Assembly: GCF_023701745.1 (NCBI RefSeq) | Contig: NZ_JAJOZB010000001.1 | Span: forward strand, 9,037,001 to 9,101,000 | DNA length: 64,000 bases | Source of the DNA: Streptomyces sp. RKAG293 | Lineage (GTDB): Bacteria; Actinomycetota; Actinomycetes; Streptomycetales; Streptomycetaceae | Direction of reading: 5' to 3' | Part shown: positions 15,986 to 24,913 of the stretch, piece by piece | Layout: every line of letters begins with the position of its first letter | Numbering within the stretch: position 1 is the first letter of the stretch | Program-made: the position numbers and the translations under genes | Notes under the pieces: model-generated | Database searches by the model: none | Told to the model about the DNA's origin: nothing | What the model saw: the letters and a program-made list of their open reading frames with translations, nothing else

Positions 15986-16927
15986 ATGACCGTCCTGATC
16001 CTGACCGTCCCGGAGGACGTGACAGCGGACCTGGTGGTGGCCGCCCTGCACGAGCGGGCGGTGCCGGTGGTGCGATTGGACCCGGCTGGACTGCCCGGCG
16101 ACGTTTCCATGTCCGCCGAGTACGTGCGCGGCGACGTGCACGGCTTCCTGTCCGTACAGGAGCGTTTGGTGAGCATGAGCAGCCTGCGCTCGGTGTGGGT
16201 ACGGCGCCCTGGTGCCCCGGGCGCGGGAGCCGCGCGGCGCTCCGAGCAGTCGGAGTGGCTGACCGCCGAGGCGGAGCGGGCCCTGTACGGGGCACTGCGC
16301 TGTGTGTCCGCACCGTGGATGAACCATCCGGCCGCCGCCGAGCAGGCCCGCTACAAGCCCTGGCAGCTCTTCACCGCGCACCGCGCGGGCTTCGCCGTGC
16401 CCGCCACACTCATCACGACATTTCCGCAGGCGGCCCGGGAGTTCGCCGAGCAGCACCCGGAGCTGGTGGTCAAGTCCGTCTCCGGCACCCACCCGGGGAA
16501 GCCTCCCATGGTGCTGCCGACGACGGTGGTCCCGCCGGACCCCGACTTCTCGTCGGTCTCGGCGGGGCCCACCCTGCTCCAGGAGTACGTTCGCAAGACC
16601 GCCGACATCAGGCTGACCTGTGTGGGGGCCCGACAGTTCGCCGCCGCCAAGAAGGCGGGCCCGGACCAGGTGGACGGCCGCTTCGGCAGCCCCGAGGATG
16701 CGCAGTGGTATCCGGTCGAACCGCCCGCGCGGATCACCCGGGCGGTCCGGGACTACATGGACCGCGCCGGACTTGCCTATGGTGCCTTCGACTTCGCGGA
16801 GGACGGTGACGGCACCTGGTGGTTCCTGGAGTGCAACCAGTCGGGCCAGTTCGGCTTCGTCGAGCTGGCGACGGGTCAGCCCATCACCGCGGCGATAGCC
16901 GACTGGCTCGCCCGTGACGGGTCCTGA
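15986..16927 (+). CDS. ATP-grasp ribosomal peptide maturase (TgmB/MvdD-like)
   Basis: A 313-residue ATP-grasp ligase. The N-terminal domain starts TVLILTVPEDVTADLVVAAL and contains the family signature SVWVRRPGAP. The nucleotide-binding half includes LVVKSVSGTHPGK, LLQEYVRKTADIRL and a metal-binding end, GTWWFLECNQSGQFGFVE. This matches maturases of the microviridin/graspetide class, which activate Asp/Glu side chains with ATP and close omega-ester or amide rings on the precursor encoded just upstream. The methyltransferase found in many such Streptomyces loci is absent, and no dedicated exporter or protease adjoins. Confidence 0.9.
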   Translation: MTVLILTVPEDVTADLVVAALHERAVPVVRLDPAGLPGDVSMSAEYVRGDVHGFLSVQERLVSMSSLRSVWVRRPGAPGAGAARRSEQSEWLTAEAERALYGALRCVSAPWMNHPAAAEQARYKPWQLFTAHRAGFAVPATLITTFPQAAREFAEQHPELVVKSVSGTHPGKPPMVLPTTVVPPDPDFSSVSAGPTLLQEYVRKTADIRLTCVGARQFAAAKKAGPDQVDGRFGSPEDAQWYPVEPPARITRAVRDYMDRAGLAYGAFDFAEDGDGTWWFLECNQSGQFGFVELATGQPITAAIADWLARDGS

Positions 16928-17153
16928 CCCCATTCCGCGGGGGCTCAGGACTCCATGATCCCCCACGGGGCGGGCCCTGGAAGTGGGAGCGTCCTCGGCT
17001 GGGGAGCATGTTCGAAGGCGGCCGCGGGGTGCCGGGGTGCCGGGTCAGTAGTCAGGGCTGGTGCGACACAAAAGGTATAAATAGTAACAGTTGGTGACAT
17101 TACGGATTCCGCTGCCTAGTCTCTGCTCCGGCACCGAGTGAAGGGACTTGAGC

Positions 17154-18485
17154 ATGAGACAACGGCTTTCAGTGATCACCGCGGCCTGTGTGGCCGCGGC
17201 GATCGCGCTGGGCTGTGGCACCGCTGCCACAGCTACCACCGCTGGCATGCACCTGGATGGCGGCAAGGGCGGGAAGGCAGCCAAGGGCCTGTGTGCCCCG
17301 GGCGTACCCATCGGCCCGGAGGGCGAGAAGTTCTACGATCCGCCGTCGCCGCTGCCCAAGGGCAACCACGGCGATCTGATCTGGGCCCGCCGCGTCGACG
17401 CCCCCAAGGGTGCGAGCGCCTGTCGGATCCTGTACCGCTCCACTCTCCAGACCGGCAAGCCCGTGGCCGTCTCGGGCATCGTGGCCTGGCCCGACGCCCC
17501 CGCGCCGCGCACCGGCCGCAACGTGGTGGCCTGGGCTCACGGGACGGTGGGCGGGCCGCGGCAGTGCGCGCCGTCCGCGGTGCCGAATCCGGCCACCGAC
17601 CTGGTGGGCTACTACACCTACGACAGCCCCTGGGGCATCGACGTCGGCGTGCCGGCGCTGACACCGTTCCTGGACTCCGGCGACGTTGTGGTCGGCACCG
17701 ACTACCAGGGCCTGGGCACCCCGGGCGTGCACCAGTACACCGTCGCCGTCACCGAGACGAACAACGTCCTGGACTCGGTCCGGGCGGCCCGCCAGATCAC
17801 CGCCACCCACGCGAACCGTAAGGCGGCCGTCCTGGGCTGGTCGCAGGGCGGCGGCGCGGCAGCGTTCATCGCCCAGAACTACCGCGCGTACACCCCCGAG
17901 ACCCAAATGGTCGGCATCGCGGCGCTGGCGCCCGCTGCCAACCTGGGCCCGGACTTCCGCGGCCTGGTGCTCCCCGGCCCGACCGACGCCACCTCCGCCT
18001 CCCACAACGCGGCGCTGCGCACCAACGTCTACCGGGGCTTCCTTGCGGCCTACCCCGAGCTGAAGGCCACCGACGTGCTGAAGCCGGCCGGTCTGCAGGC
18101 GCTGAGCGGTGATGGTGTGGCGTGTATCGAGCACTTCGCCGACGTGATCCAGAACAACGTGGGCAACGTCGGCCAGCTCGACACCCTGTTCCAGCCGCTG
18201 ACGGTGGTGCCGGAGGTCTGGCACCGGCGCTTCAGCGAGAACACCGCGGGCCTGGTCGCCTCGGTGGCGCCGATCCTGGTGATGCAGGGGACGGCGGACA
18301 CCGTCATCAACCCGAACTCGACCGACGAGTACGTCAAGCGGGCCTGCAGCTTCAACAAGCCGGTCGAGTACACGAAGTACCAGGGCGCGACGCACCAGAC
18401 GATTCCCAACGTCGCGGAGCCGGAGTACCTGGGCTGGATCGCGGACCGCTTCGCGGGCCGTCCCGCTCCGTCCAACTGCGCCTGA
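17154..18485 (+). CDS. Secreted lipase-family alpha/beta hydrolase
   Basis: A 443-residue preprotein with a signal peptide (VITAACVAAAIALGCGTAATA, ending near residue 30). The hydrolase core has a nucleophile elbow GWSQGGG (Ser near 231), an acid segment MQGTADTVINPNSTD and a catalytic His in GATHQTIPN. Spacing and length fit the secretory lipase (LIP) family of extracellular lipases/esterases. A Cys at residue 20 lacks a proper lipobox, so a lipoprotein is unlikely. ATG 17154 has AAGGGA seven bases upstream. It is a single gene closed by a strong terminator. Confidence 0.85.
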   Translation: MRQRLSVITAACVAAAIALGCGTAATATTAGMHLDGGKGGKAAKGLCAPGVPIGPEGEKFYDPPSPLPKGNHGDLIWARRVDAPKGASACRILYRSTLQTGKPVAVSGIVAWPDAPAPRTGRNVVAWAHGTVGGPRQCAPSAVPNPATDLVGYYTYDSPWGIDVGVPALTPFLDSGDVVVGTDYQGLGTPGVHQYTVAVTETNNVLDSVRAARQITATHANRKAAVLGWSQGGGAAAFIAQNYRAYTPETQMVGIAALAPAANLGPDFRGLVLPGPTDATSASHNAALRTNVYRGFLAAYPELKATDVLKPAGLQALSGDGVACIEHFADVIQNNVGNVGQLDTLFQPLTVVPEVWHRRFSENTAGLVASVAPILVMQGTADTVINPNSTDEYVKRACSFNKPVEYTKYQGATHQTIPNVAEPEYLGWIADRFAGRPAPSNCA

Positions 18486-18502
18486 CACCAGGCGACGCAA
18501 CG

Positions 18503-18547
18503 ACGAAGGCTCCCGGCCGGTGAACCACACCGGCCGGGAGCCTTCGT
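18503..18547. terminator. Strong bidirectional terminator
   Basis: An 18-bp perfect stem (18503-18520 with 18530-18547; arm ACGAAGGCTCCCGGCCGG) encloses a nine-base loop, 18 bases after the lipase stop. The arms end in ACGAA/TTCGT, giving a short T-containing tail in both directions. The remaining 260 bases up to the amidohydrolase stop at 18812 show nothing recognisable. Confidence 0.9.
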
Positions 18548-18811
18548 CCGTCAGGGGCCAACGGTCAGCTGCCGGCGGCTGGGGTCAGCGGCGAACAGAG
18601 GCCGGTGTGGAGTCGACCGGGAACCAACCGCACTCGATCCCGTCCGCCACGCCCTCAGCGCCTACGGCCGCCGATGGAAGCCCCGTGCATACCTGTCGGC
18701 TGCCGCGGTAGCCGCGTTCGCGTAGTGCCAGGAAGAGGCGGCCGCCGAGGCCAGGAGCTGGTCGAGGTCGGCGGCCGAGCCGGGCCAACGGACCTGTTGG
18801 TGCGGATGCGC

Positions 18812-20107
18812 TCAGGCCTTGGGCCGCGGGTTCCAGGTGCCGTCCAGGGGCACGCCGGCCGCCGCCGCGACCCGGTCGCGGGAGGCCACCAGCCGCGCCC
18901 TGAGCTCGGGCAGGTCGACGCCGACCAGTGCCCCGGCCCGCTTGACCACCTTCCCGGCGACGAGAACCGTGTCGACGAGGCCGGGGTGTCCGGAGGCGAC
19001 GAGCGTTCCGGCGGGATCGGTGACCGGCAGTACGGTCAGGTCGTCGGTCCGCAGCAGGATCACGTCGGCGTCCTTGCCCGGGGTGAGGCTTCCCGTGCGG
19101 GCGTCGAGCCCGAGGGCCTGGGCTCCGTCGAGGGTGGCGAACTCCAGTAGGTCACGGGAGTTGAGGCTGCCGTCCAGGCCCCGCTGGACGACGAAGGCGG
19201 TGCGCATCGTGGCGAACATGTCGCCGCCCACGGAGGGGACGTCGTCGATGGACAGGGTCGGGCGCAGGCCGGCGGCCATCATCCGGCCGGTCATCGGCCA
19301 GCCGAACCCCATGCGCAGTTCGACATCAGGGCTGATGGAGACGGAGCTGCCGGCGTCGGCAAGCATGCGCAGTTCATCGTCGGAGACTCCGTTGGCGTGG
19401 ACGAACGTCGTGGTGTCCCGCAGCAGACCGGCGTCGCGCAGGTCGGCGATCGGACGCTGGATGCCGTCGGAGGCGACGTGGACGCTGGTGCGCAGGCCGA
19501 GCTCATCGGCCAGTTTCAGCTCGGCGGCGGCGGTCTCGATACTCGTCTCGTCCGCGCCACGCAGGCCCCAGGCCATGGTGACCAGGCCGTCGTCGGAAAC
19601 GGCGGAGCGGACGCGGCGGATCTCGGTCTCGACGGATTCGGTGGTGCCCCAGCCCGCGCCATGGCAGAACACCGAGCGGCCGGCGGAGGCGCGCAGGCCG
19701 GCGACGGCCGCGTCGGCGTGGTCGGGGCCGCTCGCGCAGTGGAACCAGTCGAGCATCGTGGTCACGCCGGAGTGCAGCGCCTCAAGGCGGCCAAGGAGGG
19801 TACCGACGTAGACGTCCTCGGGCGTGTAGTGCGGCTTGAGGGTTCCGTGCATGGCCAGCGCCCACTGGGGGAAGGTCCAGTCCGCGCCGATGCCCCGGAA
19901 CGCGGTCTGCCAGGTGTGCCGGTGCGTGTCGACGAAGCCGGGCATCACGATCCGGTCCGTGGCGTCGATCACCTCGGCGTCGGGCGCGTCGATCCGCTCC
20001 GCGACCTCGACGATCCGGCCGTCGTCGATCAGCACATCACCGCGCGCCAGGTCACCGGTGGACGGGTCCATGGTGAGCACGGTGCCGCCTGTGATCAGGG
20101 TTTTCAT
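18812..20107 (-). CDS. Amidohydrolase-superfamily deaminase/chlorohydrolase (TRZ/ATZ-like)
   Basis: A 431-residue metal-dependent hydrolase of subtype III. The metal ligands start with DTHRHTWQ (His62, His64), continue with SVHVASDGI and FVHANGVSDDEL, and end with the SIDDVPSVGGDMF segment. The first 60 residues and last 60 form the typical small beta-sandwich. Relatives deaminate guanine, 8-oxoguanine, adenosylhomocysteine or triazines; the exact substrate cannot be read from sequence. ATG 20107 is preceded by GAGGAG. The gene is divergent from an Lrp/AsnC regulator with a palindrome between them. Confidence 0.88.
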   Translation of the reverse strand: MKTLITGGTVLTMDPSTGDLARGDVLIDDGRIVEVAERIDAPDAEVIDATDRIVMPGFVDTHRHTWQTAFRGIGADWTFPQWALAMHGTLKPHYTPEDVYVGTLLGRLEALHSGVTTMLDWFHCASGPDHADAAVAGLRASAGRSVFCHGAGWGTTESVETEIRRVRSAVSDDGLVTMAWGLRGADETSIETAAAELKLADELGLRTSVHVASDGIQRPIADLRDAGLLRDTTTFVHANGVSDDELRMLADAGSSVSISPDVELRMGFGWPMTGRMMAAGLRPTLSIDDVPSVGGDMFATMRTAFVVQRGLDGSLNSRDLLEFATLDGAQALGLDARTGSLTPGKDADVILLRTDDLTVLPVTDPAGTLVASGHPGLVDTVLVAGKVVKRAGALVGVDLPELRARLVASRDRVAAAAGVPLDGTWNPRPKA

Positions 20108-20196
20108 CGGGAGCTCCTCAGCGACCAAGCTCGTTCGGTCGGGTTGGTGACAGAAGGAATCCTGTCTCCGACGGCCCGCGACAGCCCGGAATCGGG

Positions 20197-20217
20197 GCAA
20201 TTTTGGCAGCAAATTGC
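20197..20217. promoter_or_regulatory. Candidate Lrp/AsnC operator
   Basis: GCAATTT (20197-20203) and AAATTGC (20211-20217) form a perfect inverted repeat around a seven-base centre in the 168-base divergent spacer. It is notably AT-rich for this genome, as Lrp-family sites often are. Confidence 0.6.
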
Positions 20218-20275
20218 GCCCTGTGCGAGGCATGATGTTGTCCTACAGATCCTCGGTGCGCACTATTCTGCCCCT

Positions 20276-20719
20276 ATGGACGAAGTGGATCGCCAGATCC
20301 TGGCTGTGCTGGAGAAGAACGGCCGGATCAGCAACGCAGAGCTCGCCGCCCGAGTGGGCCTCTCGCCGTCACCGTGCCTGCGGCGGGTGAACCGACTGGA
20401 GGCGACCGGTGTGATCCGCGGCTACCGCGCCGAGATCGACCCCGCCGCGCTCGGCCGCGGGCTGAGGGTGTTCGCCGGCGTCCGGTTGCTGCGGCACACA
20501 CGGGCGGACGTGACGGCCTTCGAACGCGCGGTCGTCCAGCTCGCCGAGGTGGTCTTCACCCACCACATCACCGGCAACTACGACTACCTGCTCCAGGTCG
20601 ACCTCGCCGACCTTCCGGCCTACGAGGACTTCCACGCCAACCGGCTCGCCGGCCTGCCCAACGTGGCCACCGTGACCAGCTACGTCACCATGAAGACCCT
20701 CCCCACCGCACGCGCGTGA
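20276..20719 (+). CDS. Lrp/AsnC-family transcriptional regulator
   Basis: A 147-residue protein. The N-terminal HTH (residues 3-60: VDRQILAVLEKNGRISNAELAARVGLSPSPCLRRVNRLEATGVI) is followed by an RAM/ASNC effector domain with the FTHHITGNYDYLLQV motif. The ATG at 20276 places the conserved D-x-x-D-x-x-IL near the start; longer readings are not coding. Divergent from the amidohydrolase, which it probably controls in response to an amino acid or related metabolite. Confidence 0.93.
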   Translation: MDEVDRQILAVLEKNGRISNAELAARVGLSPSPCLRRVNRLEATGVIRGYRAEIDPAALGRGLRVFAGVRLLRHTRADVTAFERAVVQLAEVVFTHHITGNYDYLLQVDLADLPAYEDFHANRLAGLPNVATVTSYVTMKTLPTARA

Positions 20720-20846
20720 CGGCAGACCGATCCGCCTGGCATCCCAGCGATACCGCTCACGGCAGATGCGTGCCGATGATCGTCCCGAGGACAGCGGCGG
20801 ACGGCACCTGCCACCGTTGCGGTCCGAACGTCCCCAGAGTCACTCG

Positions 20847-21407
20847 TCAGAACTGACGGAGGGCGCTCGCCACGAGTTCGCGCGCGTACTCGGTGTTGAG
20901 CTTGCCGGGGCGGAAGAGGATGCGGTACATGATCGGCGCCACGACGCGGTCGATCACCAGCTCCGTATCGGGTACCTGCTCCCCGCGCAGTACCGCGCGG
21001 TTCAGCACAGCGTCGATCTGCTCGGCGGCGTAGGCCGAGCACCGACCGGCGTTACTGCCGTCCGGGTCCCCGAGCAAGGCGTCCCGGATGTATGCGCGCC
21101 CCGGGGGAGAGGCCATTTCGTCGAGGAACTGCTCCGCCCAGGCGTCGAGGTCGGCCCTGAGGCTCCCCAGGTCGGCGGGCTCCGTTTCCGGACGCAGCCG
21201 TTCGACCGCGACGTCGGACAGGAGTTCCTGCAGGTCGCCCCAGCGGCGGTAGATCGTGGAGGGAGTCACGCCGGCCCGGGCGGCCACCATCGGGACGGTC
21301 AGCCCCTCGCGGCCCACCTCGCTGACGAGGTCACGCACCGCTGCGTGGACGGACTCCTGTACGCGTGCGCTGCGCCCGCCGGGGCGAGTCATGGGCTTGG
21401 GGCTCAT
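20847..21407 (-). CDS. TetR-family transcriptional regulator
   Basis: A 186-residue regulator with HTH LTVPMVAARAGVTPSTIYRRWGDLQELLSDV (about 32-62), close in pattern to the TetR at 4122-4721, followed by a TetR_C-type helical domain ending in IMYRILFRPGKLN. ATG 21407. It is divergent from an MFS/metallo-hydrolase operon, and the 220-base spacer holds two closely similar 22-base inverted repeats. It is likely the repressor of that operon. Confidence 0.9.
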   Translation of the reverse strand: MSPKPMTRPGGRSARVQESVHAAVRDLVSEVGREGLTVPMVAARAGVTPSTIYRRWGDLQELLSDVAVERLRPETEPADLGSLRADLDAWAEQFLDEMASPPGRAYIRDALLGDPDGSNAGRCSAYAAEQIDAVLNRAVLRGEQVPDTELVIDRVVAPIMYRILFRPGKLNTEYARELVASALRQF

Positions 21408-21541
21408 ACGATTCACCTTAATGCGAATGCGTTGCTTCTGGCCGTCCGAGCCGACCGGCGATCGCTCCAGCCACCTCCGGGGTCCTTCCGGATCCGTGCG
21501 GGGCGTCGGGCCGGGGGACAGGCTCAAGGCGACCGATCGCC

Positions 21542-21563
21542 TAAAAGCGAAGCGTTTGCTTTA
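21542..21563. promoter_or_regulatory. Candidate TetR operator A (22-base inverted repeat)
   Basis: Arms TAAAAGC and TGCTTTA flank the centre GAAGCGTT, 64 bases before the MFS start. The reverse complement of operator B aligns with it over the full 22 bases with a few mismatches. A weaker relative, AATGCGAATGCGTTGCTT, lies at 21420-21437 close to the TetR start. Confidence 0.7.
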
Positions 21564-21588
21564 GACGACGATAGGGCCTACGGTTGCT

Positions 21589-21610
21589 TAAAGCCAACCG
21601 ATTGCTTTTA
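21589..21610. promoter_or_regulatory. Candidate TetR operator B (22-base inverted repeat)
   Basis: Arms TAAAGCC and TGCTTTTA enclose CAACCGAT. The site ends 17 bases before the MFS ATG, overlapping the expected transcription start, so occupancy should block the operon. Confidence 0.7.
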
Positions 21611-21627
21611 GCTCGAGAAGGACCCTC

Positions 21628-22959
21628 ATGCAGAGCATCTCCGCGGGTCTCGCCTCTCCCCGCACATCCACCTCAGGCTCAGCGCGTCTGCCGTTCGTGC
21701 TGCACGCCTCGATCCTGATCGCGCTGCTCGCCGCATCCAGCGCACCGACCCCGCTGTACTCCCGCTACCAGGCGCAGTGGCACCTGTCCGCCCTCGACAT
21801 CACCGTCGTTTTCAGCGCCTATGCTTTGGCACTGCTGATCGCCCTGTTGACGACCGGCACCCTCTCCGATCACGTAGGCCGACGCCCCGTCCTCATGGGC
21901 GCACTCGCGGTCCAGGTCGCCTCCATGGCCCTGTTCGCGACGGCAGGCGGCCTGGCCACCCTGATCGGCGCCCGGGTGTTGCAGGGCCTCGCCACCGGCG
22001 CGGCAACCAGCGCCGCCGGCGCGGCTCTCCTCGACCTGGAAAGCCCTACCCGGCCCGGCCGTTCCGCCCTGGCCAACAGCATCGCCCCGGTGACCGGCAT
22101 GGCGGTCGGCGTCATGGGGGCCACGGTCCTGGTGCGCTTCGCTCCCGCACCGACGATCACGGTGTACATGGTCCTGGTCGCGCTGTTCGCCGCGCAGACC
22201 GCTGCCCTGGCATGGACGTCCGAGACCGTCCGTCCTCGTCCTGGCGGGCTGCGCTCGATGCGGCCTCACCTGGCGCTGCCGCCCGCGGCCGCCCACGCTC
22301 TCCTGCTCAACGGCGCCGGTGTGGTCGCCATCTGGGCGCTCGGGGGTTTCTACTCGTCCCTCGGCCCGGCCTTCGCACGACTCATCTCCCCAGAAGGACC
22401 CGAATCCGCAGGCGGCATGGTCTTCTTCACCCTGACGGCCGTCGCCGCCCTGACGGTGTACCTCACCCGCAAGGTGCGTGCCGACGTCTCGGCCCTCCTG
22501 GGAAGCTGCGCGGTGATACCGGCGGCCGGGCTGTCCCTCGGCGCCCTCTTCCTCGGTAGCCTGTTTCTGCTCTTCGCCGGGGCAGCACTGGCAGGGTTCG
22601 GCTTCGGAGCCGTCTCGCAGGGTGCGCTGCGTACCGTCGTCGGCTCGGTTCCGGCGGGGGAGAAGGGCGGCACACTCGCCTCCTACTACGTACTCAGCTA
22701 CTTGGCGATGAGTCTGCCCGCCATCGGCGCCGGCGCCCTCACCGCGGAGTTCGGACTGCGTACCGCGGCGCTGGCGTACGCCGGCTGCGTTGCCGTACTG
22801 GCCGGCATCGCGGTGGTGGCGCTGTCCGCGTCCCTGCGCGGACGACGCCGGACCCCGCCCCACCCTACTCACCTCGGTCTCGCCGCGATGGACACCGCAT
22901 CCATTGCGGCGGGCGCCGCCACCCACGCTTCCCGCGTCCAGACGACTCATAACAGGTAA
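21628..22959 (+). CDS. MFS transporter (drug efflux type)
   Basis: A 443-residue protein with about twelve membrane helices. The MFS motif A is visible in the loop GTLSDHVGRRPVLMG (about 79-93), with a proline/glycine-rich helix five, NSIAPVTGMAVGVMGA. It belongs to the sugar/drug exporter branch of MFS. Start ATG 21628 with AAGGA upstream. It is the first gene of an operon with the metallo-hydrolase 12 bases downstream and is probably controlled by the divergent TetR. Exporter plus hydrolase suggests detoxification of a small lactone or antibiotic-like compound (inference). Confidence 0.9.
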   Translation: MQSISAGLASPRTSTSGSARLPFVLHASILIALLAASSAPTPLYSRYQAQWHLSALDITVVFSAYALALLIALLTTGTLSDHVGRRPVLMGALAVQVASMALFATAGGLATLIGARVLQGLATGAATSAAGAALLDLESPTRPGRSALANSIAPVTGMAVGVMGATVLVRFAPAPTITVYMVLVALFAAQTAALAWTSETVRPRPGGLRSMRPHLALPPAAAHALLLNGAGVVAIWALGGFYSSLGPAFARLISPEGPESAGGMVFFTLTAVAALTVYLTRKVRADVSALLGSCAVIPAAGLSLGALFLGSLFLLFAGAALAGFGFGAVSQGALRTVVGSVPAGEKGGTLASYYVLSYLAMSLPAIGAGALTAEFGLRTAALAYAGCVAVLAGIAVVALSASLRGRRRTPPHPTHLGLAAMDTASIAAGAATHASRVQTTHNR

Positions 22960-22971
22960 GGAACCAGATCC

Positions 22972-23913
22972 ATGTTCACGCCTTCGCAGACCAGCGCCAG
23001 CACGACGACCACTTCTCCGGCACTCTCGTGGACGGTGGGCGACCACACCGTCCAGCGCATCGACGAGGTGGTCCTGCCCCCGGAGACCGGTCCGTGGCTG
23101 CTGCCCGATGCGACTGCCGACCTCGTGACCCGGACGCCCTGGCTGCATCCCGATTTCGCCGACGACCAGGGCGTCCTGCGCCTCGCGAGCCACAGCTTCG
23201 CTGTCGAGATGGACGGCATGAGGATACTGGTCGACACCGGTATCGGAAACGGAAAGCGGCGCGCCAACCCCGCCTGGCACGACCTGGACACCGACTACGA
23301 ATCGCGGCTCCGGGCGGCGGGCTTCGCGCCGGAGAGTGTGGACCTCGTCGTCCTGACCCACCTCCACGCCGACCACGTGGGGTGGAACACCCGCGCCGAG
23401 GGCAACGACTGGGTACCCACCTTCCCGAACGCGCGCTATCTCACCACTCGCACCGAGTGGGACTACTGGGCCGGTGTGGAAATGGAGGAGGCGCGCCGCC
23501 AGATGTTCCGCGACTCGGTCCACCCCGTGCGGGACGCGAGCCTCTTCGACCTCATCGACGTCTCGGACGGGGGCACGGCCGTCGCCCCGGGCATCCGCCT
23601 GTTGCCCACCCCCGGCCACACCCCGGGGCAAGTAGCGGTCGAGCTGAGCAGCCGTGGTGAGACCGCGCTGGTCACCGGTGACAGCATCCACCACCCGGTC
23701 CAGCTGTCGCATCCGGCGGTCGGCAGCTGCGTCGACATCGCACCCGAACTCGCCGCCAGAACCCGGAACGAACTGCTCGACTCGCTCGCTGACACGTCAA
23801 CCCTCCTGCTCGGTAGCCACTTTGCGCCTCCGACGGCCGGGCACGTGCGACGTGAGAACGGCGCGTACCGGCTGGTCCCGGCCACCCCTGTGGCCGCGCC
23901 CGTTCGCAGCTGA
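22972..23913 (+). CDS. MBL-fold metallo-hydrolase
   Basis: A 313-residue metallo-beta-lactamase-fold protein with the zinc motif THLHADHVGW (His130, His132, Asp134, His135), a preceding ILVDTGIGNGKR strand, then PTPGHTPGQVAVEL (third His) and TGDSIHHPVQL (bridging Asp). The order and size resemble lactonase-like MBL enzymes such as AiiA/MPH-type hydrolases. No signal peptide; the first 20 residues are Ser/Thr-rich. It lies 12 bases after the MFS gene and is surely co-transcribed with it. Confidence 0.9.
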   Translation: MFTPSQTSASTTTTSPALSWTVGDHTVQRIDEVVLPPETGPWLLPDATADLVTRTPWLHPDFADDQGVLRLASHSFAVEMDGMRILVDTGIGNGKRRANPAWHDLDTDYESRLRAAGFAPESVDLVVLTHLHADHVGWNTRAEGNDWVPTFPNARYLTTRTEWDYWAGVEMEEARRQMFRDSVHPVRDASLFDLIDVSDGGTAVAPGIRLLPTPGHTPGQVAVELSSRGETALVTGDSIHHPVQLSHPAVGSCVDIAPELAARTRNELLDSLADTSTLLLGSHFAPPTAGHVRRENGAYRLVPATPVAAPVRS

Positions 23914-24574
23914 ACGGGGCCGGACGCCGGGGCCGGTCGCCGGGGCCGTCGCCAACGCACCGAGTCGGCGCAGGCGGCGGTCCGGGCCCGGAAGCGGCCT
24001 CTTGTTCGTGGACACCTGCCGGGTGGGACTTGAGGTCCAGTGGAAGTAGCGCCAGGTCGGAAGCACGTACACGAAGCGGTACACCGGGGAGTTCAAACGG
24101 GGTTCCGGCGGGCGCCGGACGGCCATCTGGCTCGCCCCTGACAGTCAGGGCGGATTCACTCAGAAGGTACGGGGCTACGGGAGGCTGCAGACGCCGGCCG
24201 GCAGCCGCCCCTGTGTGGGGCGGCCGGGCGTTGCGCGTACGGGGAGGGAGCGGCTGTCGGAGGCCACCGCCGGACATGCGGCGGGACTCGGGCGGCATCC
24301 CGAAGTCGGCGTCCCCATGGGGCGCAGGCTGCTCCACCCCGATTGGACAACCGAACTGCAAGGTGTGCATCACATGAAGTCTCCCGGCCGAGTCTTAACC
24401 GATGGCACGCACCGATCGGCAGCGGCCCACTGAGTGCTCAAGCGGAGCGCTCTCGTGACAGGTACTGACCCGCTCGTATGCGAGACGCTCCAGGTGCGGC
24501 CGCGGCGCTCTTCGACGGCACTTGTGTGACGGTGCTGCCACACACCACGACGAACCGACATCGCGCGACTGTCG
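23914..24574. other. Gene-poor stretch
   Basis: 660 bases with no frame that shows a known motif or a ribosome-binding-site-led start. Short overlapping frames on both strands are Arg/Pro/Gly-rich in the way of non-coding high-GC DNA. No convincing hairpin or repeat seen. Confidence 0.5.
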
Positions 24575-24907
24575 GTGATGAACACCCGCGTCTCCGACGG
24601 TGACTTCAGCACCCGCCCCATGCGGCTCCCGTTTTCTGCCGGCCTGCCCTGTCGCGCCGGGGCCCGTTCTTCCGCCGAATTGAAGAGGCGCATCCGCCAT
24701 GCCCGCACAGCGTCACCCCCTGCCCCCCATGATCCGATCCGCAGACTGCGGCTGCGCGGCAGCGACGGCAAGCGCAGCGGGGCGGGCGGCTGGCTGGGCG
24801 CCTCGATCGACCCCAACGGACCGATTCCGTACGTGCCGGGCGACAGCAACCCCTGGCTCGGCACGTGGTTCCACCCCAACCCCATCTCAATTGAGCCGAA
24901 GGGCTGA
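24575..24907 (+). CDS. Possible small protein upstream of secreted protein gene
   Basis: A 110-codon frame ending seven bases before the next gene. Its last 40 residues (GGWLGASIDPNGPIPYVPG, then a WLGTWFHPNPISIEPKG end) have a normal, non-Arg-biased composition and look coding. The first half does not. It may be a short gene whose true start lies inside this frame, or the tail of a decayed gene. No family recognised. Confidence 0.3.
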   Translation: MMNTRVSDGDFSTRPMRLPFSAGLPCRAGARSSAELKRRIRHARTASPPAPHDPIRRLRLRGSDGKRSGAGGWLGASIDPNGPIPYVPGDSNPWLGTWFHPNPISIEPKG

Positions 24908-24913
24908 AAAGCC

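Noticed and set aside
17154..18485. Lipoprotein reading of the secreted lipase
   Set aside because: Cys20 is preceded by A-L-G without Leu at -3, so the lipobox is poor and ordinary Sec cleavage further on is more likely.
21679..23712. 677-codon minus-strand frame opposite the MFS/MBL operon
   Set aside because: Composition is Gln/Arg/Gly-rich and covers two clearly coding plus-strand genes; no start context or motif.
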